Part shown: in pieces, positions 1 through 6,373 of the stretch
How the letters are laid out: each line of letters begins with the position of its first letter
How positions within the stretch are numbered: position 1 is the first letter of the stretch
Source: Opitutaceae bacterium
GTDB lineage: Bacteria; Verrucomicrobiota; Verrucomicrobiia; Opitutales; Opitutaceae
NCBI GenBank assembly: GCA_031282705.1
Contig: JAITDF010000475.1
Span: 1 to 9,549, forward strand
DNA length: 9,549 nt
Direction of reading: 5' to 3'
The notes under the pieces: model-generated
Told to the model about the DNA's origin: nothing
Database searches by the model: none
The model's input: only the letters and a program-made list of their open reading frames with translations
Position numbers and translations under genes: made by a program

Positions 1-5
1 CTCTC

Positions 6-26
6 GGCGGTCTCGGCGAGACCGCC
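6..26. repeat. Perfect 9-bp palindrome with 3-base loop
   Basis: GGCGGTCTC (6-14) and GAGACCGCC (18-26) are exact reverse complements around a GGC loop. The sequence sits in gene-free DNA downstream of the lyase. It resembles short GC-rich palindromes that recur between genes in Opitutaceae-like genomes, but copy number cannot be judged here. No T tract follows on either strand, so it is a poor intrinsic terminator. It could be the edge of a longer repeat cut by the window start. Confidence 0.6.
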
Positions 27-45
27 CTACCAAAAAACCTCTCCT

Positions 46-203
46 GCGTAACATCAGTCTAATAACTGATGTTACGCGGTTCCGTCGTACCGCAGGTTTC
101 CAAACCTGCTTAAAACTCACGCCTGACCGCGAACCCGCAATCAGGCATGGGCTTCGGAGCTGACTTGGAAGTCTGCGGTACGTCAGAGCCGCGTAACATC
201 AGT
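46..203. repeat. Composite inverted-repeat element with nested hairpins
   Basis: The 13-mer GCGTAACATCAGT occurs at 46-58 and 191-203 in direct orientation and as its exact reverse complement at 65-77; the first two arms (46-58 and 65-77) form a 13-bp hairpin with a 6-base loop. From 65 inward to about 103, the sequence is an imperfect reverse complement of about 165-203: 15 exact bp, then a shared CGTACCGCAG core with scattered mismatches. Each long arm carries a small hairpin at its inner end: GCAGGTTT/AAACCTGC (92-109, perfect) and GCTGACTT/AAGTCTGC (159-176, one mismatch). A third stem, GCCTGA (121-126) with TCAGGC (141-146), lies in the centre. No open reading frame of any quality lies inside. 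The mismatches paired across the arms suggest a structured dispersed repeat (REP or MITE-like). Whether it is mobile, a transcript end or a DNA-binding array is unknown. Confidence 0.75.
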
Positions 204-370
204 TAAGGACCTTAAGGGCGCGCTCCTCGCACAAGCGCGTGCGCAGCCATCGAAAATAGGGAACTCCGCTTTTCAACTGCGGAATTCAGGATTGCCGCCA
301 TGACGGAGAAATGAGCCGGTGTCCGTGCGGGCGGGTTTATTTGCGCGGGACCACGCGGGGCGGCGTATGG
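204..370. other. Gene-free tail downstream of the lyase with weak hairpins
   Basis: I see no convincing gene here. It contains a TTAAGG-A-CCTTAA palindrome (203-215) and a 6-bp stem CGCGCT (219-224) with AGCGCG (234-239). A further hairpin at 261-287 is listed separately. The open frames that enter from the right at about 311 are antisense shadows of the lyase gene. Confidence 0.5.
261..287 (-). terminator. Hairpin downstream of the operon, possible weak terminator
   Basis: GAACTCCGC (261-269) and GCGGAATTC (279-287) pair at 8 of 9 positions with a 9-base loop. Read on the minus strand, about 85 bases after the lyase stop codon, the stem is followed by CCTATTTTC, a poor T tract. A second hairpin lies in the last codons of the lyase gene (GCACCC 379-384 with GGGTGC 395-400, plus an inner ACC/GGT). 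Either could define or protect the 3' end of the transcript. This is a structural guess only; the site may equally be another intergenic repeat. Confidence 0.25.
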
Positions 371-3300
371 TTACGGGAGCACCCGCACCGTGGTGGGTGC
401 GCCGGATTTTGTGGCAAAACACATGCTGATGGTTTCGCCGCCGGTGGCGACTTCGGCGCTGCCGCCGTTTTTCCAAGTGATGACGGGGAGCGCGCGGCCG
501 GCGCGGAAGGGGACGAGGAGCACGCGGTAGGCGGCTTGCGCGCCGCGCAGGCCGATGCTGATGCGGTCGTAGGGTTGCGGGCCTTTTTTCGGGTTAACGT
601 CGCCGTCGGGCGCGGTTTCGACTTTTGCGTCCAAGGGCTGCCCGGCGGCGTCGATTGCGGCGACAAGAAGCACGGGGGCGCCGGAGCGGGGTTCGCCTTT
701 TGCATCGAGATCGGCGCGGCGGGCGAGGAGCACGCTGCCGGGGGCGGGTTGCGCGCCGGGAAGCACGGCTTTCCAGACGCCGGCGCCGAGCATGGCGGTC
801 CATTGGTAGAGATGCGCGTCGTCGTCCTTTTTGATGTCGTCGGCGACGACGCCGAAGGATTTTTCCCCGGCGCGCACGAGGCCGCCGGTGCGGTAGGCGT
901 AGCGGACGGGGTTGTAGGGCATGCGCACGATGGGCACCCAATTTGAAAATACATAGGTCGGCCACCACGGGCGCGATTTGTAGCGTTGGGTGCCTTTATA
1001 AATGGCGAGGGCGAGAGGGTCGCCGGTTTCGAGTTCGCGGTCGGGGCTCGCGGCCGCGCGGTCCCAGAGGTCGTTGTTGGGGAGCGCCTGCCAGATGATG
1101 ACCTGGTTGGTCCAGCGGTATGTGTAAGAGCGGGTCTGGTCGGCGCTGGCAAAGGCGGAGCGGGGCGTGACGACCGGGTTCAGGTATTCGCCGCGCGCGG
1201 GGTAGCCATCGGGTTGCGCGATGCCGTCGATGAGGATTTCGTTGTGATATTTGCCGTCATAGTTTTTCGGGAAGGGCGACTCGGTGATCCAGTTCACGCC
1301 GAGCGCGGAAAAATAAAACATGCCGACATCGGCGTGATGATGGCCGGAGCCGATGGCCTGGTTGGAGCGGACGTGGAGAAGGAACCAGGCGGCACCGGGC
1401 GTGGCGTCGCTATAGGCGGAAAGGATGCCGTGGACGTCGTCGTTGAAGACGAGCGGAAGTTTGAGTTCGGCGCGGGTGACGGGTCTCCAGTCGGTGTCGT
1501 AAAGTCCCGTGGCCGTCAGGTCCAGATATGCGGGGCCGGGAAGTCGTGTGCGTCCGGGGGATTTTTCAATTTGCGCCCGATATGCGACGGGATCGAAGGA
1601 GGCCGGGTCGAAGCCGGGGAAATTTTTGGAGAGGAGGTAATCGGCACAGGGATCGTCAGGATAAAATGCCTTTATGATGGCAACTATATGCGGGCTGAGC
1701 GGGGAGGCGCCCCAGGTGCCGCTGGAGACGTGCGCCCTGCCGTCGGGCGAGGTGTTTTGCACCTGCGCGGCGAGCATTTTGCGGAAGTGCGGGTGTCCCC
1801 AGAGATTGATGCCGCCGCGGCGCGCGGTGACGATCATTGAAAGGAGCTGGCAGTGAAGGCCGCCGCCGTTTTTGCCGTTGGATTCATATATCTGGCCGTA
1901 TTTGTCGATGCCCCAGTCGAGGAAGGCGCGCGCGGATTCGGCGCCGACGCGGAGTTCCTCGGGGTCGCAGCCTTCAAGTCCTTCTATGACGGCGACGGCG
2001 AGGTAGTGCGTGAGATGCCATGTCATGTGGTTGATGTCGCGCTGGCGGGCGGGGGCGGCCTGCCAGTTGTCGCGGCGTCCGTAGGTGGCTTTGGCGATGA
2101 AGCGGCGCATATGGTCTTTTTGCGCGGGTGTCATCCACTTGCCGGCGAGGTCGAGCGCGAAGACGAGGTCTATGTGCGAGACGAGGGCGTGCATGCCGCG
2201 CCAGGCGGTGGAGGCGTTGTTGGCGGCGCCGGTGTCGCGGCCCCACTGGCTGTCGGAGGTGGCGAGGTGCGCGTCGAGCGAGGGTTCGAGGAGGCGGAAG
2301 TAGTTTGCAAGCGCGGTGGCGGCCTGGCGTCCGCGCGCGTCGTCGCCGTTGAGCAGGCAGCAGAGCGCCATGGTGACGAGGCAGTTGGTGTTATAGTTGA
2401 TGTGCGAGTTGTGGATGCCGGGCTTCTGGCCTTCAAAATGGCTGCGCGTCGTCACTTCCGCGCCGGGCAAAACGCTGCGCGTCATGTCGGCGCCGGGCGG
2501 AATATCAACGGCGGGCCAGCGGAGGGTTTTATAGGCGTTGTCGTCGCAGAGTTTTTGGAAGACCTGGCCGTCGCTGGTCGCGGGATTCCACCACGTTTTA
2601 TTGAACAGAACCTCCCATTCGATGAGCGTGCGCCGGCCGAGTTTTTGGGTTTTCATGCGTTCGCGAAACATGGGGATGTCGGCCTCGCTGAAGAGGAGGC
2701 GCGGATGCACGCCGGGCGCGGGCATGGGCGAGCCGAGGAGTCTTTTGTCGAGGCCGTCGTAGTTATATTCGGACAATGGCACGGAGGGGAAAACGGTTTC
2801 CGGGCCGTCGAGGAGGGCGAGTTGGGCGGGCGTGACTTTCACGTGCTCCGTCCATTTGCCCTGCTCCTTCAGGCGCGGGATGCTGCGCGTGGCGATGTCG
2901 GGATCGGCAAATTTGTCGGGCGTGTCGAAAAGCGTGACGATGCAGTCGCGCAGGATGTCGGCCGGATGGGAAGCGGTTTGAGTGGCTTGGGCAGTTTGAG
3001 CGGGGAGTCGGGGAAAGTCGTTTTGCGAGCGTGCGACGAGGAGCAGGCCGTCGGGATACTGGCGGGTTTGCAGGCCGAGCGAGCCGGCGATGTCGGCGAG
3101 GGCGACCCATTGGGTCTCGTTCGCGATGGAAGCGTCGGCGTTTTTCGGGACGGTGATGGCGCGCGCTTTTGCGATGGCGGAATCAATGGCGGCGACGGGG
3201 CGCGCGGGTTCATAAACCCAGCGGTCGCGCAGATAATCGGGAGCGGTGGCGGCGAGTTGCGCAAGCGCGCCGGATTCGAGCGTGAGCAGGCTCGCAAAGG

Positions 3301-3616
3301 AACGCGGCACGTAAACGACACCGTGTTGGAGAAGCGCCTCGCCGCCGAGCAGGTCATGCGCGTCGAGTCGCACTTTCAAGCCGCCGATGTAGCCATAGCG
3401 ACTGCCGGGAAAGACTGCGGCCACGCAGGGGCGGATGGCGTCGAGGGCGCGATTCTGCCCGGAAAACGTGTATGGCAGGCCCTGGTCTTGCGGCGGCACG
3501 GGATACTTCGGCGCAAGCGGCGCGGCAATGGCGGAAGTGCTGACGGCGGAGTTGACAATGAATGCCGCGAACAAAGCGAAAACGAGGGTGCAAACGAGTG
3601 ACCGGTGTGTTTTCAT
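371..3616 (-). CDS. Secreted heparinase II/III-type polysaccharide lyase
   Basis: This 1081-residue protein probably cleaves a uronic-acid polysaccharide by beta-elimination in the periplasm or outside the cell. Residues 1-31 form a signal peptide (MKTHRS, hydrophobic core, cut near AIA-A). Residues about 79-195 carry two stretches resembling the copper amine oxidase N-terminal (stalk) domain (GLKVRLDA...GVVYVPRSFA and WVALADIAGSLGLQ). HPRLLFS (304-310) opens the alpha-toroid lyase domain, as in heparinase II relatives. Likely catalytic residues are N529-H530 and a tyrosine at 573 or 577. The C-terminal beta-sheet domain shows HHHAD (759-763), E779 and HN (791-792) before LIDG; in heparinase II the matching sites hold structural zinc, with Asp where E779 appears to lie. 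The start at 3616 was chosen because the signal peptide begins there; an in-frame ATG at 3700 adds 28 non-signal residues. There is no Shine-Dalgarno sequence. The substrate (glycosaminoglycan, alginate, ulvan or other) and PL family cannot be told. The gene looks GC-rich and complete. Confidence 0.85.
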   Translation of the reverse strand: MKTHRSLVCTLVFALFAAFIVNSAVSTSAIAAPLAPKYPVPPQDQGLPYTFSGQNRALDAIRPCVAAVFPGSRYGYIGGLKVRLDAHDLLGGEALLQHGVVYVPRSFASLLTLESGALAQLAATAPDYLRDRWVYEPARPVAAIDSAIAKARAITVPKNADASIANETQWVALADIAGSLGLQTRQYPDGLLLVARSQNDFPRLPAQTAQATQTASHPADILRDCIVTLFDTPDKFADPDIATRSIPRLKEQGKWTEHVKVTPAQLALLDGPETVFPSVPLSEYNYDGLDKRLLGSPMPAPGVHPRLLFSEADIPMFRERMKTQKLGRRTLIEWEVLFNKTWWNPATSDGQVFQKLCDDNAYKTLRWPAVDIPPGADMTRSVLPGAEVTTRSHFEGQKPGIHNSHINYNTNCLVTMALCCLLNGDDARGRQAATALANYFRLLEPSLDAHLATSDSQWGRDTGAANNASTAWRGMHALVSHIDLVFALDLAGKWMTPAQKDHMRRFIAKATYGRRDNWQAAPARQRDINHMTWHLTHYLAVAVIEGLEGCDPEELRVGAESARAFLDWGIDKYGQIYESNGKNGGGLHCQLLSMIVTARRGGINLWGHPHFRKMLAAQVQNTSPDGRAHVSSGTWGASPLSPHIVAIIKAFYPDDPCADYLLSKNFPGFDPASFDPVAYRAQIEKSPGRTRLPGPAYLDLTATGLYDTDWRPVTRAELKLPLVFNDDVHGILSAYSDATPGAAWFLLHVRSNQAIGSGHHHADVGMFYFSALGVNWITESPFPKNYDGKYHNEILIDGIAQPDGYPARGEYLNPVVTPRSAFASADQTRSYTYRWTNQVIIWQALPNNDLWDRAAASPDRELETGDPLALAIYKGTQRYKSRPWWPTYVFSNWVPIVRMPYNPVRYAYRTGGLVRAGEKSFGVVADDIKKDDDAHLYQWTAMLGAGVWKAVLPGAQPAPGSVLLARRADLDAKGEPRSGAPVLLVAAIDAAGQPLDAKVETAPDGDVNPKKGPQPYDRISIGLRGAQAAYRVLLVPFRAGRALPVITWKNGGSAEVATGGETISMCFATKSGAPTTVRVLP

Positions 3617-3711
3617 AATGCGTTCATGCTGCGTTGTTGCGTTGCTGCGTTTTGTGTTGAAAAGCACCCCGGCCCTTCGGGAGGGCAATGGGCCGCTCAT
3701 CGGCCGATTGA
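3617..3711 (-). promoter_or_regulatory. Lyase leader with AACGCA repeats and a palindrome
   Basis: Immediately before the lyase start, the coding strand carries four copies of AACGCA (plus-strand TGCGTT at 3619-3624, 3630-3635, 3638-3643 and 3646-3651), spaced 11, 8 and 8 bases. Further upstream are a 5-bp hairpin, GCCCT/AGGGC (3672-3686), and a perfect 10-bp palindrome, ATCGGCCGAT (3699-3708), which could be an operator or the edge of a repeat. I could not pick convincing -35 and -10 boxes, so independent transcription of the lyase is possible but not shown. No ribosome-binding site is visible. Confidence 0.35.
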
Positions 3712-3721
3712 CGTCTTGGGA

Positions 3722-3899
3722 CCTCTAAAAATTGAACAGAAGTAAACAAAGGGAACGAAGAACAACAAAGGGATGCCTGTCATTATTTATTTTGATCTGT
3801 TTTTAATAAACAATTTCAAGCCGGCTGTTAAACCAAGGTTTTCTTTGTTTTCATCTTCGTTTCCTTTGTTTCCTTCTGTTCAAAATGAATTTTTAGAGG
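3722..3899. repeat. Long imperfect inverted repeat (about 45 paired bases)
   Basis: The arms pair as CCTCTAAAAATT 3722-3733 with 3888-3899 (12 of 12), GAACAGAAG 3734-3742 with 3873-3881 (9 of 9), AAACAAAGG 3744-3752 with 3863-3871 (9 of 9), AACGAAGA 3754-3761 with 3854-3861 (8 of 8) and AACAAAG 3764-3770 with 3843-3849 (7 of 7). They are interrupted by a 6-base bulge at 3882-3887, small internal mismatches and a loop of about 72 bases. The plus-strand left arm is purine-rich and built from AAC(A/G)(A/G)AG-like units starting at 3735, 3745, 3754 and 3764. It starts 11 bases after the autotransporter stop codon and ends about 105 bases before the lyase start. It could be a MITE-like repeat, a transcription attenuator or an mRNA-stabilising hairpin. 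No T tract of terminator quality follows the stem. Confidence 0.8.
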
Positions 3900-3910
3900 C
3901 TCCCGTTGTG

Positions 3911-6355
3911 TCAAAAACGGCGGATGATGCCGCCCTTGAGCGTGCAGCTGTTGCGAATGCCGGCATAATTTGAATAGGTGAAGCCGATATAACCGGAGAG
4001 TTTGTCGCCGACAACGAGCGTCAGTCCACCCTCGGCGGAGATGCCGTCACCATTGATGGCCTCCCGACTCGACTTTGCGCCGACCTGCCGTCCGCCAAAC
4101 CCGGTGGCTGAGAGGGTGCGCACGCTGCTCTTGAATTCGTGCACCCATGCGGCTTGCACATAGGGGCGCCACGTCCAGTGGCGCAGATCGATTTCACGGG
4201 AAATTCCCAGGCCGAAACGGCTGTGGATTGACGATTCGGACTGCTTGTCCACCGCGAGGGCGACCTCCTCCGGGCCATTCTCCGTGAAACTGTCAACCTG
4301 CCAGTTCATATAATGCAATCCGCCAAACGGCGTCACACTCCATGCCTCGGCCTCGATTTTGCGGCTGACCTCAATATCAATTCCCATGCGGCGTCCATCC
4401 GGGTCGGCGGCAACACGATCACCGAGGTTGGTCAGCGCAATGCTGCGGCGCAACGTGTAGGAATCCGTGCCGTAGTAACCCAACGCATGAACGGAAAGAT
4501 TGTCTTTTGCGTAAGCGCCGTAGATGCCGGCATTGCAGGCGGCGACATTGCCCGTGCTGCCATAGGCATCGAGGTCGTTCTTGGTGAAATCATAAGCAAA
4601 TGCCAGACCGGCGGCAAACGTCTCGCTGAAGGAATAATCAAATCCGGCCTGCACGCCTTGCGTATCGATACTGGCGTTGCCGTTTTCCAAGCCCCGGCGG
4701 CTGTCCGCGGTCATGCTGTAACCTTGCAGGTGCGTTTCCCATTTATGAGCGGGCCGGGGGCTGGCCTTTATCAACTCCAGGCGCTGTCCAACAACATTGG
4801 TGAAGCTGTCGGTGCGCGCGACCGCCGCCGGGAACAGACCTTCGTAGGATTGTGGTGTGAGTTGGTTGAGCACCTGACCGATTGAATGCGCGTCGCGCAT
4901 GAGGTTTATCGAACCGATAAGCGCGTCGGGAACCGTGCCGGCCGCGACCGCGGCGTCTATCGACACGGCGATTGCCTGTTGATTCGTCGCAAGCCCGGAG
5001 ACCGCGGCGACTGGTTTTTGCTCAAATATGATATCCAGCGATTTGCTTGCGGTGTTGATTTCGGAACGAGCCTTGAGCGTGGGACCCTCGTAAAATACCG
5101 TCCCGGGAATGCTGTTCGCGTAAATGGTGGTGTCCGTCATTTGAATCACGACATTGGTGCCCGACGCGGCCGTCGGCGCGGCGCCGGTCCATGTGATAAT
5201 CGGATACCGGGCGGCGACGGCCGCCGCCGCCTGCGGCGTGATCATGATCGTATTGTTAATGACTCCCCCGATGCCCGCCGTCGGTGCGCCAAATGTTATC
5301 TGTCCATTATTGCCTGCGGTTCCGCGAACCTCCATCCGGTCAAAATCAGTCCGGCTTGCCAAATCCACCATATAAGCGCTGTAAGCATTCTGATTATAAT
5401 TTCCAAAGAGTATGAATTTGCCCGTGGTTCCGGGCATCCCGGGCGACAGGACGCCGCCGCCATTGTTGACTGCCGGGTTCGTTCCGTTGGTGCTGATCAC
5501 ACCATTGCCGTAAAGTATGCCTATCGCCGCCACCGAAACCTGTTTCGCGACCGGGGTCGTGTCATCGCCATCGAGAATAAGCTGCCCGCGACCCACATGA
5601 ACACGGCCTGCATATTCCGAGACATCCGCGCGAAAAATCATGCGATTATTGCTTTCCTTTACAAACTGGCCGCTGCCAAGCAACCTGGCCTCCACGACGG
5701 AATCATCCAATATGCTCATATCGTTTGTATTATTTCCAACCTGAAGCAATTTTGCACCGAGATTGACCGTTGTGCCCATTGTCGCATTAAGCCATCCGAT
5801 ATTGGTCGTATTGTTGGCCGGCGGGTTGTTGGTGGCCAGATTGCTCTGCGAGACATCCAGGATTCCATCTCCCGTCAATGAAATTCTGCTGGCGGGAAGG
5901 TATCTGGGATTATAAGTGGGCGTCGGGTTGGCAAAGGCCAGTGTCGCGCCATCCCCGACATTGATGGTGATATAAAATCGCGTCCCATCCGGAGACCCGC
6001 CACGATTCAGCCCAAACCCGGTCAAATTCAGCGTCAAACGATTTGTCGTGCTGCTACTGCTCAGATTGAGTGTGTAGTTATCCATAAACGTCAGGCCGGC
6101 TGTGCTGAAGGCGGCGGCGGTGGCGCCGTCATGCGCCATGTCAATCGTGCTGGATTTGCCTTTGAGCAAATCAATCGCCATGGACGGGTCGTTGGGCACG
6201 GTGCCGGATGCCCAGTTGGCGGGATTGAACCAGTTCGCATCCGCCGCGCCCGTCCAGGAACCGGTGGTTTGCGCCCGGGAAACAGGCATTCCCAAGGACA
6301 AGGCTCCGCACACCGTGAAAAAGGACAGGTTTTTATAAAGTTTGAATGTTTTCAT
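3911..6355 (-). CDS. Type Va autotransporter, beta-helical passenger with C-terminal barrel
   Basis: This 814-residue protein is predicted to be exported and to thread its own passenger through an outer-membrane barrel. Residues 1-28 form a signal peptide ending VSRA-Q. The passenger (about 29-490) opens with GSWTGAADANWF and PANWASGTVPN, is rich in Asn, Thr, Gly and Ser, and contains an autotransporter-associated strand repeat (about 225-262, ending GRGQLILDGD), then YGNG (about 282) and SPGMPGTTGKFILFGNYNQ (304-322). This is the usual layout of verrucomicrobial passengers; no protease or lipase catalytic motif was recognised. A linker (about 455-530) leads to a beta-domain (about 535-814) of alternating aromatic strands, ending GGIIRRF with the C-terminal Phe needed for barrel assembly. 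ATG at 6355 was chosen; an in-frame TTG at 6364 would add three residues. The gene starts 18 bases after the receptor stop, so the two are surely co-transcribed. Its binding partner is unknown. Confidence 0.88.
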   Translation of the reverse strand: MKTFKLYKNLSFFTVCGALSLGMPVSRAQTTGSWTGAADANWFNPANWASGTVPNDPSMAIDLLKGKSSTIDMAHDGATAAAFSTAGLTFMDNYTLNLSSSSTTNRLTLNLTGFGLNRGGSPDGTRFYITINVGDGATLAFANPTPTYNPRYLPASRISLTGDGILDVSQSNLATNNPPANNTTNIGWLNATMGTTVNLGAKLLQVGNNTNDMSILDDSVVEARLLGSGQFVKESNNRMIFRADVSEYAGRVHVGRGQLILDGDDTTPVAKQVSVAAIGILYGNGVISTNGTNPAVNNGGGVLSPGMPGTTGKFILFGNYNQNAYSAYMVDLASRTDFDRMEVRGTAGNNGQITFGAPTAGIGGVINNTIMITPQAAAAVAARYPIITWTGAAPTAASGTNVVIQMTDTTIYANSIPGTVFYEGPTLKARSEINTASKSLDIIFEQKPVAAVSGLATNQQAIAVSIDAAVAAGTVPDALIGSINLMRDAHSIGQVLNQLTPQSYEGLFPAAVARTDSFTNVVGQRLELIKASPRPAHKWETHLQGYSMTADSRRGLENGNASIDTQGVQAGFDYSFSETFAAGLAFAYDFTKNDLDAYGSTGNVAACNAGIYGAYAKDNLSVHALGYYGTDSYTLRRSIALTNLGDRVAADPDGRRMGIDIEVSRKIEAEAWSVTPFGGLHYMNWQVDSFTENGPEEVALAVDKQSESSIHSRFGLGISREIDLRHWTWRPYVQAAWVHEFKSSVRTLSATGFGGRQVGAKSSREAINGDGISAEGGLTLVVGDKLSGYIGFTYSNYAGIRNSCTLKGGIIRRF

Positions 6356-6373
6356 CGTATTCAATTTTTAAAA

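Noticed and set aside
46..203. CRISPR array, because of the repeated 13-mer
   Set aside because: The copies are in mixed orientation, only three in number and unevenly spaced, and no cas gene is near.
311..1840. Plus-strand open frames 311-946 and 986-1840
   Set aside because: They are low-complexity, Gly/Ala-rich translations antisense to the 3' half of the lyase, with no recognisable motif.
1853..3601. Open frame of 582 codons on the plus strand, opposite the lyase gene
   Set aside because: It is fully antisense to a gene with a signal peptide and clear lyase motifs. Its Gly/Ala/Val/Glu/Arg-rich translation shows no domain, and long antisense frames are common opposite GC-rich genes.
3617..3700. 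Upstream ATG at 3700 as the lyase start
   Set aside because: The 28 added residues are polar and would bury the signal peptide; ATG at 3616 puts a standard signal sequence at the N-terminus.
3722..3899. Classical intrinsic terminator
   Set aside because: The stem is long but AT-rich, the loop is about 72 bases, and no T tract follows directly on the minus strand, so it was called a repeat instead.
3773..3973. Small plus-strand open frame of 66 codons across the inverted repeat
   Set aside because: It spans the hairpin and runs antisense into the autotransporter 3' end. Its Phe/Ser-rich sequence follows from the pyrimidine-rich arm, and there is no supporting start signal.
4313..5881. Plus-strand open frames opposite the autotransporter (4313-4885 and 4886-5881)
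   Set aside because: These are shadows of the autotransporter gene; they have many Arg/Cys/Ile-rich runs and no signal or domain.
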